Below, piece by piece: positions 46,929 to 54,771 of a DNA stretch of 54,771 bases (position 1 is its first letter; every line of letters starts with the position of its first letter). The DNA lies in assembly GCF_019247635.1 (NCBI RefSeq), contig NZ_JAFBAR010000061.1:1-54771 (forward strand), written 5' to 3'. This stretch comes from Mycobacterium sp. Lineage in GTDB: Bacteria > Actinomycetota > Actinomycetes > Mycobacteriales > Mycobacteriaceae. The notes under the pieces were generated by a model. That model was not told where the DNA came from, did no database searches, and saw nothing but the letters and a program-made list of their open reading frames with translations. The position numbers were made by a program, and so were the translations under genes.

Positions 46929-47495
46929 TTAGCTTATGGCGCTTGAAATCGCGTCGCGGGCGCGGTCGAGCAGCGACGCGAACGGACCCAGCGCGAAATT
47001 CAGCTTCGCCGACTCCACGCCGGGGTGCGGCCTGGTCGGTGCGATCGCCTCAGCCGCCTGCACCGCTTTTGTCAGGAGCTTGCGTTCGTTGGAGTCGAGC
47101 TCGCGCTGCAGCTTGGGGAACTCTTCGTTCTCCTCGTGCTCAGCGTGGTCGATCACGGCTTGCTGCAGCTTGGTCAGCTCGTCGAGGAATTCTTTGGAGG
47201 CGATGTCGAGCTTTTCGATGGCCGCCAGCAGTTCTTTGGCGTCGTGCTCCTCCTGCAATCGGGCATCGACAATGTCATCGCCGTCGGCTATCTCGCGACG
47301 GACGCGGGGATGGACGAACATCTCCTCGGCCGTCTCGTGCACGGCCAGCAGCTGCCGCAGGTCGTGGAACGCCTTTTCGCGGGCCTCGGGCGCCGACGCG
47401 TGCAGCACTTCCTCGAACATGTCCTTGATCAGGTCGTGCTGAGCCTTCAGGAACTTGACGACCTCATCGGGGGTCTCAACCAGCATTTCGGCCAT
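46929..47495 (-). CDS. Hemerythrin-like HHE-domain protein
   Basis: 188 residues from ATG at 47495. A four-helix hemerythrin-type metal site is suggested by His20 (AQHDLIKD), His53 with Glu57/Glu58 (AVHETAEE), His62, His84 (EEHDAKEL) and His117/His120 (DHAEHEENEEFP). Such proteins bind a di-iron centre and handle O2, NO or redox signals. It sits between vapBC and yebC, where I recall no gene in H37Rv. Function cannot be fixed from sequence. Confidence 0.87.
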   Translation of the reverse strand: MAEMLVETPDEVVKFLKAQHDLIKDMFEEVLHASAPEAREKAFHDLRQLLAVHETAEEMFVHPRVRREIADGDDIVDARLQEEHDAKELLAAIEKLDIASKEFLDELTKLQQAVIDHAEHEENEEFPKLQRELDSNERKLLTKAVQAAEAIAPTRPHPGVESAKLNFALGPFASLLDRARDAISSAIS

Positions 47496-47645
47496 GTGAA
47501 ATCGCCTCCGTTAATCGGGTATCGCGAGCAAATACGCGCAGTGGGCTGTGCGCGGACCTGAGCGGCCGAATACCCGAGTTCAGGGGCCGCGAAACGGGTC
47601 GGGCGGTTCGCCGCCTTTGGGCGCCGTCGCCACGGCGACGTAGCG

Positions 47646-48401
47646 CTATTCCTCGTCGAGTGCGGCCAGCACCTCGTCGGAGAGGTCGACGTTGGTCCAC
47701 ACGTTCTGCACGTCGTCGCTGTCCTCCAGCGCGTCGACGAGCTTGAACACCTTGCGGGCGCCGTCGATGTCGACGGGCACGCTGACCGAGGGCTGGAAGC
47801 TGGCTTCGGCCGATTCGTAGTCGATGCCGGCGTCCTGCAGCGCGGTGCGCACCGCGACCAGGTCACCCGGCTCGGAGATCACTTCGAAGCTGTCGCCCAG
47901 GTCGCTGACGTCCTCGGCACCGGCGTCGAGCACCGCCGCTAACACGTCGTCCTCGGTGAGGCCGTTCTTTTCCAACGTGACCGTGCCCTTGCGGGTGAAC
48001 AGGTAGGCCACCGAGCCGGGGTCGGCCATGGCGCCGCCGTTGCGCGTCATGGCCACCCGGACCTCACTCGCCGCGCGGTTGCGGTTGTCGGTCAGGCACT
48101 CGACCAGCACCGCCACACCGTTAGGTGCGTAACCCTCGTAGGTGATCGTCTGCCAGTCGGCGCCGCCGGCCTCTTCGCCGGCGCCGCGTTTGCGGGCCTT
48201 CTCGATGTTGTCGTTGGGCACCGAGCTCTTCTTCGCCTTTTGGATCGCGTCGTACAGCGTCGGGTTGCCCGCTGGGTCACCGCCACCGACGCGAGCCGCG
48301 ACCTCGATGTTCTTGATCAGCCGGGCGAACATCTTGCCGCGGCGGGCGTCCACGACGGCCTTCTTGTGCTTGGTGGTGGCCCACTTGGAATGGCCGCTCA
48401 T
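47646..48401 (-). CDS. YebC/PmpR-family protein (Rv2603c-like)
   Basis: 251 residues, the normal length. Opens with [23 protein letters not shown], the invariant YebC start quoted here only in part by family, then [39 protein letters not shown] and [17 protein letters not shown]. Members are described as transcription regulators and, in recent work, as ribosome-associated factors helping proline-rich stretches. That is of interest here because several neighbours are proline-rich. ATG at 48401. A 231-bp gap upstream, before the pdxT stop, holds an imperfect hairpin near 48545-48575. Confidence 0.94.
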   Translation of the reverse strand: MSGHSKWATTKHKKAVVDARRGKMFARLIKNIEVAARVGGGDPAGNPTLYDAIQKAKKSSVPNDNIEKARKRGAGEEAGGADWQTITYEGYAPNGVAVLVECLTDNRNRAASEVRVAMTRNGGAMADPGSVAYLFTRKGTVTLEKNGLTEDDVLAAVLDAGAEDVSDLGDSFEVISEPGDLVAVRTALQDAGIDYESAEASFQPSVSVPVDIDGARKVFKLVDALEDSDDVQNVWTNVDLSDEVLAALDEE

Positions 48402-48632
48402 AGAAGTCCTAGCTGTCCTGTCTGAAAGTCCTCTTGTTTTCTAGCCAGACGAGTCTACGTGGACCCTTGATGTGGATCGCGAGCCACTGCACGGCCGTCT
48501 CAGAGGCCCCACAAGTCACAGCAAGCACCGGGGCATGCGGCTTCCGAAAGCGATAGCGCATCCGCTAGCGGTTTTCGTAACCGGCATGACCACCTGGTGA
48601 TGGTGCTGCTGAGGCTGCTGCGACCGGGGTGG

Positions 48633-49229
48633 TCAGCTGGGGCGTCGGACCAGGTCGACGAACAGGTGGTGGATGCGCCGGTCGCCGGTCATTTCGGGGT
48701 GAAACGCCGTCGCCAGCTTCCGGCCTTGCCGCACCGCAACGATGTGCCCGGCCGCGCTGGCCAGCACCTCGACACCGGCACCGGCGCGCTCGACCCAGGG
48801 TGCGCGGATGAACACCGCGCGCACCGGATCAGTCAGGCCCGCGAACGGGATGTCGCCTTCAAACGAGTCAACTTGGCGTCCAAAAGCGTTGCGCCGCACC
48901 GTTATATCGATCGCTCGCAGGGGCAGCGCCGCGCGCCCGCCCGCGCCGGCGTCGAGAATCTCGGTGGCCAGCAGGATCATCCCGGCGCATGCGCCGTAGG
49001 CGGGCAGCCCGTCTGCCAGCAGGCGCCGCAACGGCTCCAGTAGGTCGAGGTCGAGCAGCAGGTGGCTCATTGTGGTGGATTCCCCACCCGGAATGACCAG
49101 CCCGTCGACCTTCTCCAGCTCGCTGCGTCGCCGCACCGGCATCGACTCGGCCCCGGCTTCGCGCAACGCAGCCAGGTGTTCCCGGGTGTCCCCCTGCAGC
49201 GCCAACACCCCGACGCGCGGCGCAGTCAC
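48633..49229 (-). CDS. pdxT: Pyridoxal 5'-phosphate synthase glutaminase subunit PdxT
   Basis: 198 residues from GTG at 49229, the length known in M. tuberculosis (snoP). Class I glutamine amidotransferase that feeds ammonia to PdxS. Catalytic Cys81 in GACAGMILL, with His177 and Glu179 in FHPEMTGD; the GGESTTM oxyanion region at 48-54. The start overlaps the thioesterase stop (GTGA). Last gene of the leftward pdxS-tesB-pdxT operon. Confidence 0.96.
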   Translation of the reverse strand: MTAPRVGVLALQGDTREHLAALREAGAESMPVRRRSELEKVDGLVIPGGESTTMSHLLLDLDLLEPLRRLLADGLPAYGACAGMILLATEILDAGAGGRAALPLRAIDITVRRNAFGRQVDSFEGDIPFAGLTDPVRAVFIRAPWVERAGAGVEVLASAAGHIVAVRQGRKLATAFHPEMTGDRRIHHLFVDLVRRPS

Positions 49230-50062
49230 GGCCGGTATCCGCGCTTGAAGCGGGTCAGCCCCTCCTGCATCACCGCCGCTACCAGCTCGCCGTCCTGGCT
49301 GAAGATCTTGCCCTGGGTCAGCGAGCGACCACCGCTGGCCGACGGCGACGACTGGTCGTAGAGCAACCATTCATCGGCCCGGAACGCCCGCATGAACCAC
49401 ATCGCGTGGTCCAGCGAGGCCACCTGCAGGTGCTCGCGCACATCCAGGTGGGTGACCTGCGCCGATCCCAACAACGTCAAGTCGCTCATGTACGCCAGCG
49501 CGCAGATGTGCAGCACCGGGTCGTCGGGCAACGGGTCGTGGTGGCGGAACCACACCTGCTGCTGGGAGGCCTTGCCCGGCAGGCGCCGCAGCTGCTTCTG
49601 CGGCACGATGCGGATGTCCCACTCCTCGAACTGCTTGAATCCCGCGTCGTCGAACACCCGCACCGACTGCAATCCGGGCAGTCCGTCGGGCAGCGGCGCG
49701 GTCGGCATGACGTCCTGGTGGTTGATGCCGTCCTGGTCGCTCTGGAAGGAGGCCCCCATGCTGAAAATGATTTCCCCGTGCTGGATTGCGTTGACGCGCC
49801 GGGTGGCAAACGACCCGCCATCGCGAGTGCGCTCGACGAGAAACACGGTGCGCGCCTTGGCATCTCCGGGCCGAAGGAAATAACCGTGCAGGGAGTGGAC
49901 CCGATAGCGCGGGTCCACGGTGCGCACCGCCGAGACCAGCGACTGGCCCGCGACGTGGCCACCGAACGTGCGCTGCAGGAAACCCGAGTCCGGGCTGAAC
50001 ACGCTGCCGCGGTAGATGTTGACCTCGAGTTGTTCGAGATCAAGGATCTCTTCGATCGCCAC
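49226..50062 (-). CDS. tesB: Acyl-CoA thioesterase II (TesB-like)
   Basis: 278 residues from GTG at 50062. Double hot-dog fold: [29 protein letters not shown] and [17 protein letters not shown] in the first half; [25 protein letters not shown] and [26 protein letters not shown] in the second (fragments). Hydrolyses acyl-CoA esters. It is wedged between the two PLP synthase genes, with a GTGA overlap to pdxT and 9 bp to pdxS, so it is translated with both. Confidence 0.92.
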   Translation of the reverse strand: MAIEEILDLEQLEVNIYRGSVFSPDSGFLQRTFGGHVAGQSLVSAVRTVDPRYRVHSLHGYFLRPGDAKARTVFLVERTRDGGSFATRRVNAIQHGEIIFSMGASFQSDQDGINHQDVMPTAPLPDGLPGLQSVRVFDDAGFKQFEEWDIRIVPQKQLRRLPGKASQQQVWFRHHDPLPDDPVLHICALAYMSDLTLLGSAQVTHLDVREHLQVASLDHAMWFMRAFRADEWLLYDQSSPSASGGRSLTQGKIFSQDGELVAAVMQEGLTRFKRGYRP

Positions 50063-50071
50063 GAACGGTTT

Positions 50072-50980
50072 TTACCAGCCGCGTTCGGCTAATCGATGCG
50101 ACTGCGCCAGCTGCTCGACGTTGATGCCCACCATCGCCTCGCCCAGCCCGCGCGACACCTTGGCCAGCACATCGGGGTCGTCGTAGAAGGTGGTGGCCTT
50201 GACGATCGCGGCGGCGCGCTGCGCGGGATCGCCGGACTTGAAGATGCCCGAGCCGACGAACACGCCCTCGGCCCCGAGTTGCATCATCATCGCCGCGTCG
50301 GCGGGGGTGGCGATGCCACCGGCAGTGAACAGCGTGACCGGCAGCTTGCCGGCCCGGGCCACTTCGGCGACGAGGTCGTAAGGTGCCTGCAATTCCTTTG
50401 CGGCAACGTGCAACTCGTCGTCGGGCAAGGACGTGAGCCGACGGATTTCGCCACCGATGGCGCGCATGTGTGTGGTCGCGTTGGACACGTCGCCGGTGCC
50501 GGCTTCGCCCTTGGAGCGGATCATGGCCGCGCCCTCGCTGATGCGACGCAGCGCCTCGCCCAGATTGGTCGCCCCGCACACGAACGGCACGGTGAACTTC
50601 CACTTGTCGATGTGGTGGGTGTAGTCGGCGGGGGTCAGCACCTCGGACTCGTCGACATAGTCCACGCCGAGGCTCTGCAGGATCTGCGCCTCGACGAAAT
50701 GCCCGATGCGGGCCTTGGCCATCACCGGGATGGTGACCGCGGAGATGATGCCCTCGATCATGTCGGGGTCACTCATCCGCGACACCCCGCCCTGGGCCCG
50801 AATGTCGGCGGGCACGCGTTCCAGCGCCATCACCGCGACCGCGCCGGCGCCCTCGGCGATGCGGGCCTGCTCCGGCGTGACGACGTCCATGATGACGCCA
50901 CCCTTGAGCATCTCGGCCATGCCGCGCTTGACCCGCGCCGTTCCGGTTTGCCCGGAGCCGTTGTGCGCTGCGCTATCCAC
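50072..50980 (-). CDS. pdxS: Pyridoxal 5'-phosphate synthase subunit PdxS
   Basis: 302 residues. (Beta-alpha)8 barrel that makes PLP from ribose 5-phosphate, glyceraldehyde 3-phosphate and ammonia. Starts [19 protein letters not shown], then the Schiff-base Lys region [17 protein letters not shown], the phosphate loop [11 protein letters not shown] and [22 protein letters not shown] at 50980 gives a short extra N-terminal tail ([10 protein letters not shown]); a later start is conceivable. First gene of the PLP operon. The pdxH-PPE42 stretch of H37Rv between here and the Nudix gene is missing. Confidence 0.97.
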   Translation of the reverse strand: MDSAAHNGSGQTGTARVKRGMAEMLKGGVIMDVVTPEQARIAEGAGAVAVMALERVPADIRAQGGVSRMSDPDMIEGIISAVTIPVMAKARIGHFVEAQILQSLGVDYVDESEVLTPADYTHHIDKWKFTVPFVCGATNLGEALRRISEGAAMIRSKGEAGTGDVSNATTHMRAIGGEIRRLTSLPDDELHVAAKELQAPYDLVAEVARAGKLPVTLFTAGGIATPADAAMMMQLGAEGVFVGSGIFKSGDPAQRAAAIVKATTFYDDPDVLAKVSRGLGEAMVGINVEQLAQSHRLAERGW

Positions 50981-51083
50981 TACAACCTCTATCGTCCGTG
51001 TCGGGTTTGCTGTTCAGTGTAGTGGTCGGCCACCAGCCGATTTCCGCCCGACGGCTCGGCGCTCAGCTCGGCAACGGCGTCGC

Positions 51084-52139
51084 TCAGCGGATGGACTGCA
51101 GCTGGGGTAGCCCGCCCGAGGGGTGGCTGGTGGCCAGCCGGTTGGCGGCGGGCAGCAACTCGCCGAGCTGCACCGGATACACCGTCTCGCCGGCCGCGGC
51201 CAACTCGGCGATGTCGTCGGGATGACACCAGCGGGCACCGTGGATGTAGCGGCGCTCCAACTCGGTGCGGCCCGTGTCGGACGGCTCGAACCGCCGCGTG
51301 CGGTGCACCAGGTAGAACTCCTCGCTGTCGATCAGCGAGCCGTTGAACTCGAAGACCTCGTCGCGGCGCCAAATGGGTCCGTACATGTCCGCCGCGGTGA
51401 CCCGCAGGCCGGTCTCTTCGGCCAGTTCGCGGGCGGCGGCCTCGGCCAGACGCTCGCCTGGACGGACCTCGCCGCCGACGGTGAACCACCATCGCGGCGC
51501 GCGGGTACCGGAAGTTGGTGTGATCGCCGGATCCGAACCACACAACAGCAGCACGGCACCGGATTCGTCGAGCAGTACGACCCGCGCGGAGGTGCGATGG
51601 TTGAGTACCGGATGATCCCCGTGCGCGAGCGCGTGCGGGTGTTCGGCGATCTCGAAATAGCTTGGCAGCGCGGCGGTTCCACCGAGCCGGAACAGGCGAA
51701 CCATGCGGCGCTCGCGCAGCGTGAGGGTGTCACGGACCGCGTCGTTGTGGAACCTGCGCGCCAGCAGGACCCGGGCCTCGGCGTCGGCCAACTCGGCGAT
51801 CAACCCGGCCGGCAGGGCGGCCGGCTCGACCATCGCCAGCGCGGCCGAAAGCTCGTTTTCCGCGGCCTCGCGCGCGTGCCGGGGCGCCGCCTCGGCGGCG
51901 TCGGCCAGCGCCGCCAACCGCCGCCCCTCGGGGGCGCCGCCGTACGCGTCGATCGCGACCGCGCGGGCCACGACGGCGCGGCGCGCCAACGCGCCGTCCA
52001 GCGCCTGCCAGGACAGGTCGTAGCGGACATGCAAGCGGTCCAGCCGATTGGCCCGCTGGTAGCCCCAGGCCCCGAACAGTGCAAGCGCCAGCAACAGCAC
52101 CGCGGCCAGCACAATCAACGTCATGTCCAGCCAGGACAT
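51084..52139 (-). CDS. Membrane-anchored Nudix hydrolase in the PIM operon (Rv2609c-like)
   Basis: 351 residues, same as Rv2609c. One N-terminal TM (MTLIVLAAVLLLALALFGAW) and an Ala/Arg-rich helical region (about 25-150, LemA-like in look) precede a Nudix domain. The Nudix box is complete: G-EVRPG-E-RLAEAAA-REL-A-EE-T-GL at about residues 230-252, the Mg2+ site. Substrate unknown; candidates near it in the pathway are GDP-mannose or CDP-diacylglycerol (inference). Its ATG overlaps the pimA stop as TGATG, so it is coupled to PIM synthesis. Confidence 0.87.
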   Translation of the reverse strand: MSWLDMTLIVLAAVLLLALALFGAWGYQRANRLDRLHVRYDLSWQALDGALARRAVVARAVAIDAYGGAPEGRRLAALADAAEAAPRHAREAAENELSAALAMVEPAALPAGLIAELADAEARVLLARRFHNDAVRDTLTLRERRMVRLFRLGGTAALPSYFEIAEHPHALAHGDHPVLNHRTSARVVLLDESGAVLLLCGSDPAITPTSGTRAPRWWFTVGGEVRPGERLAEAAARELAEETGLRVTAADMYGPIWRRDEVFEFNGSLIDSEEFYLVHRTRRFEPSDTGRTELERRYIHGARWCHPDDIAELAAAGETVYPVQLGELLPAANRLATSHPSGGLPQLQSIR

Positions 52140-53263
52140 CAGCTGGCCACCTGGACCTTCGCGCCGGATCCGGCGACCGTCTCATAGACCCGCATGATCT
52201 GGCTGGCCACCACCGACCAGTCGTAGCGGCCGACGGCCTGGGAACCGGCTGCGACGTAGCGCTCGCGCAGCAGGTCGTTCTCCAGCACCGTCATGAGCGC
52301 GTCGGCCAACGCGTCGCCGTCGCCGACCGGCACCAAGCGGCCGACCTCGCCGTCGCGCAGCACGCGGCGAAACGCGTCCAGGTCGCCGGCCACCACCGCG
52401 GTGCCGGCCGCCATCGCCTCGACCAGGACGATGCCGAAGCTCTCGCCCCCGGTGTTGGGCGCGCAGTAGACGTCGGCGCTACGCATCGCCGAGGCCTTGG
52501 TGGCGTCGTCCACCTGACCAAGAAAACGCAGGTGCTTGGCCAATTCGCCGGTCTGGTTGCGCAATTCCTCCTCGTCGCCGCGACCGACGATCAGCAACTG
52601 CAGGTCCACGAAGCGCTTCGCCACTTTCGGCAGCGCCTCGAGCAGCACCGTCATGCCCTTGCGGGGCTCGTCGTAGCGGCCCAGGAACAGCACCGTCTTG
52701 CCGGGCCGCGGATACCCGTCCAGCGGCGGCGCGGCGGCCAGGGACGCGACGTCGACACCGTTGGGAATCTCCACCGCGTCGGAGCCCAGCGCCTCCATCT
52801 GCCAGCGCCGGGCCAGGTCCGAGACGGCGATGCGGCCGATGATCTTCTCGTGCCACGGCCGCAGCACGCCCTGAAATACGCTCAGGGTCAGCGATTTGGT
52901 GGTCGACGTGTGGAATGTCGCCACAATCGGCCCCTCGGCCACCCGCAGGGCCCACATCGACAGGCTGGGCGCGTTCGGCTCGTGCAGGTGCAGCACGTCA
53001 AAATCTCCCTCGGCCAGCCAACGCCGAACCCGGCCGTGCACCGCCGGACTGAACTGCAGCCGCGCCACCGACCCGTTGTACGGAATCGGGATCGCCTTAC
53101 CGGCCGACACGACGTAGTCGGGCAGCGACACGTCCGGCGAGGCCGGCGCCAGCACGCTGACGTCGTGGCCGCGGGCGCGCATCACCTCGGCCAGCTGCAA
53201 CACGTGCGATTGCACCCCGCCCGGCACATCGAACGAGTAGGGGCAGACCATCCCGATGCGCAT
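52139..53263 (-). CDS. pimA: Phosphatidylinositol mannosyltransferase PimA
   Basis: 374 residues. GT-B glycosyltransferase (GT4) that puts the first mannose from GDP-Man on phosphatidylinositol at the inner membrane face. Seen: MRIGMVCPYSFDVPGGVQSH at the start, LHLHEPNAPSLSMW, VATFHTSTTKSLT, FLGRYDEPRKGM and the GDP-Man site ESFGIVLVEAMAAGTAVV. ATG at 53263 sits in a TGATG overlap with the patA stop. Confidence 0.96.
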   Translation of the reverse strand: MRIGMVCPYSFDVPGGVQSHVLQLAEVMRARGHDVSVLAPASPDVSLPDYVVSAGKAIPIPYNGSVARLQFSPAVHGRVRRWLAEGDFDVLHLHEPNAPSLSMWALRVAEGPIVATFHTSTTKSLTLSVFQGVLRPWHEKIIGRIAVSDLARRWQMEALGSDAVEIPNGVDVASLAAAPPLDGYPRPGKTVLFLGRYDEPRKGMTVLLEALPKVAKRFVDLQLLIVGRGDEEELRNQTGELAKHLRFLGQVDDATKASAMRSADVYCAPNTGGESFGIVLVEAMAAGTAVVAGDLDAFRRVLRDGEVGRLVPVGDGDALADALMTVLENDLLRERYVAAGSQAVGRYDWSVVASQIMRVYETVAGSGAKVQVAS

Positions 53264-54213
53264 CAGGCTTCCCTCAGCCGCGCCTGTCGCGCTTCGGACA
53301 GATCGGCCAGCCACTGCGGCTGCATCATGTGCCAGTCGGCCGGGTGGGCGGCGATGTTCTGCGCGAACTGATCCGCCAGCGCCTGGGTGATGGCGCCGAC
53401 GTCTCCGCTGCTGCAGTCGAGCGGCGGGTGGATCGAGACCGGCCACGCGTCGTCCTCATACCAGCAGTGCGCCGGCAGCAGTGCCGCCCCGGTCGCGATG
53501 GCGAGCTTGGCCGGGCCAGCCGGCATCCTGGTGGGCTCGCCGAAGAATTCGACCTGGACCCCGGTGCGGGTAAGGTCGCGCTCGGCCATCAGGCACACCG
53601 CCCGGTTGTCCCGCAGGCGCTCGCCGAGCACCTCGAAGGGCGGCCGCTCGCCGCCCGACAGGGGTGCCACTTCGAAACCCAGACTCTCCCGATAGTCGAT
53701 GAAACGCTTGTACAGCGACTCGGGTCTGAGGCGCTCGGCGACGGTGGTGAAGGTGCCGTAGTACTGCACCAGCCACACCCCGGCCATGTCCCAGTTGCCG
53801 CTGTGTGGCAACGCCATAATCACTCCGCGGCCGGCGGCGAGCGCGGCGTCGATATTCTCCGCGCCCAGAAACGTCTCGTTGATCCTGGCGGCCAGCGTGC
53901 CGTGGTCCATCGTCGGCAACCGGAATGCCTCCCGCCAGTAGCGGGCATAGGACGCCACCGAAGCGCGCATCAACGAGTCGGGCACCTCGGCGGGCGGCAC
54001 CCCGATGACGCGGGCCAGGTTCTTGCGCAGCTGCTGAGGTCCGCCGTTGCGCGCGGCGTAGCGCGCTCCGGTGTCAAACGCGTTGCGCGCGGCGAACTCG
54101 GGCATTGCCCGCACCAATCGCCAACCCGTCGCGTATGCCCAATCCGTCGCGGCGCCGGTCATCAGACGACGAGGGGCCCCGATCAAGCTCAGGTCGGCCC
54201 TACTGGGGATCAC
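53263..54213 (-). CDS. patA: PIM acyltransferase PatA
   Basis: 316 residues, same as Rv2611c. Adds an acyl chain to the mannose of PIM1/PIM2. The acyltransferase HX4D motif is HSGNWD (His137, Asp142) in MALPHSGNWDMAGVW, with GERPPFEVLGERL and FFGEPTRMPAGPAKLA later. Membrane-associated. GTG at 54213 overlaps the pgsA1 stop (GTGA). Confidence 0.95.
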   Translation of the reverse strand: MIPSRADLSLIGAPRRLMTGAATDWAYATGWRLVRAMPEFAARNAFDTGARYAARNGGPQQLRKNLARVIGVPPAEVPDSLMRASVASYARYWREAFRLPTMDHGTLAARINETFLGAENIDAALAAGRGVIMALPHSGNWDMAGVWLVQYYGTFTTVAERLRPESLYKRFIDYRESLGFEVAPLSGGERPPFEVLGERLRDNRAVCLMAERDLTRTGVQVEFFGEPTRMPAGPAKLAIATGAALLPAHCWYEDDAWPVSIHPPLDCSSGDVGAITQALADQFAQNIAAHPADWHMMQPQWLADLSEARQARLREA

Positions 54214-54771
54214 GCCTCATTCTTTCCCGCGGCGCCGGGTGCCACAATTCGATCAGTCGCGCCGGGCGAGTTACGCACCGCATACAACCGTTGCGCGCAG
54301 GTGATCAGGCTGGCCGCCGCAAGCACCCACATCGCCACGGCCAGCGCCGGCGGCCAGCGGACCCCCGGAAAGTCCGAAACGCCCGCGCCGCTCAGGACGA
54401 TGATCAGCCGTTCCGGCCGTTCGATCAGGCCGCCGTCGCCGCGCAGCCCACTGCCCTCGGCGCGGGCCTTGATGTAGGAAATCACCTGCGAGGTCACCAG
54501 GCAGATCAGGGTCGCTACCACGAGCAGCCGGTCGCGCAGCCCGAACGCTATCCACCAGAGCAACCCGCAGAACACAGCGCCGTCGCTGACCCGGTCACAA
54601 GCGGCGTCGAGCACCGCACCGAACCGGGTGCCGCCGCCGCGTTCGCGTGCCATCGCGCCGTCCAACATGTCGAACACCACGAAGAACCACACGACCAGCG
54701 CGCCGACGAATAACTTGCCCATCGGGAACAGCGTTAGCGCCGCTGCCACCGTGGCGGCGGTGCCCAGGATG
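54210..54771 (-). CDS. pgsA1: Phosphatidylinositol phosphate synthase PgsA1 (N-terminus cut by window edge)
   Basis: About 187 codons visible; the start lies beyond the window. CDP-alcohol phosphotransferase: the signature D-x2-DG-x2-AR-x8-G-x3-D-x3-D is complete in DMLDGAMARERGGGTRFG followed by AVLDAACD. Several membrane helices follow (LLVVATLICLVTSQVISYIKA). Makes phosphatidylinositol phosphate from CDP-diacylglycerol, supplying PimA. First visible gene of the pgsA1-patA-pimA-Nudix operon. Confidence 0.95.
   Translation of the reverse strand, partial: ILGTAATVAAALTLFPMGKLFVGALVVWFFVVFDMLDGAMARERGGGTRFGAVLDAACDRVSDGAVFCGLLWWIAFGLRDRLLVVATLICLVTSQVISYIKARAEGSGLRGDGGLIERPERLIIVLSGAGVSDFPGVRWPPALAVAMWVLAAASLITCAQRLYAVRNSPGATDRIVAPGAAGKNEA

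Noticed and set aside
1..54771. tRNA, rRNA and transposable elements
   Set aside because: No cloverleaf with a TTCRA-type arm, no rRNA-like stretch and no transposase or terminal inverted repeats were recognised.

Overview
The window is a high-G+C actinobacterial chromosome segment, almost certainly from a slow-growing Mycobacterium. From memory, gene content and order follow the M. tuberculosis H37Rv block from alaS (Rv2555c) to pgsA1 (Rv2612c). Nearly every protein is recognisable as a mycobacterial orthologue. I see no rRNA, tRNA, CRISPR, insertion sequence, prophage or PE/PPE gene, so this is core chromosome with a few lineage-specific changes.

Layout. 1-3567: 5' end of alaS, a YjbQ-family protein, a two-repeat alpha/beta-barrel protein, a YciI-like protein and rarA. 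3647-5999: two tandem paralogous Pro/Gly/Tyr-rich membrane proteins, each behind its own short direct repeat. 6094-14148: a four-gene peptide-ligase system (transglutaminase plus DUF2126 amidoligase; circularly permuted ATP-grasp plus alpha-E; zinc-ribbon metallopeptidase; second transglutaminase). 14223-20392: YjbR-like, FUSC-like, Ddn-like, aspS, a ketopantoate-reductase-like gene, an SRPBCC protein and a YpfJ-type metallopeptidase. 20486-25160: a small exported protein, an SOS-controlled radical SAM enzyme, hisS, a glyoxalase-II-like hydrolase and a cyclophilin.

25283-33738 is a long minus-strand run: relA, apt, a peptide-binding lipoprotein, secF, secD, yajC. 33895-39120 holds gabT and a carboxylic acid reductase (fadD9 type). 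Two membrane proteins and ruvCAB follow on the minus strand. 42593-46167 is a tightly packed five-gene operon of DUF proteins ending in a membrane-anchored aminopropyltransferase. Then come a VapBC toxin-antitoxin pair, a hemerythrin-like protein, yebC, the PLP synthase operon with an embedded acyl-CoA thioesterase, and the phosphatidylinositol mannoside operon pgsA1-patA-pimA-Nudix.

Regulatory signals read directly include a perfect LexA box 8 bp before the radical SAM gene, a one-mismatch LexA box before ruvC, a perfect 27-bp palindrome before vapB, and long intergenic hairpins at gene ends. Many cistrons overlap by ATGA, GTGA or TGATG and are probably translationally coupled. The best candidate for an undescribed system is the peptide-ligase/transglutaminase cluster (6094-14148), followed by the DUF4178/DUF2617/DUF4247/DUF350/aminopropyltransferase operon. 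Both families are known from genomes, but I know of no established product for either.
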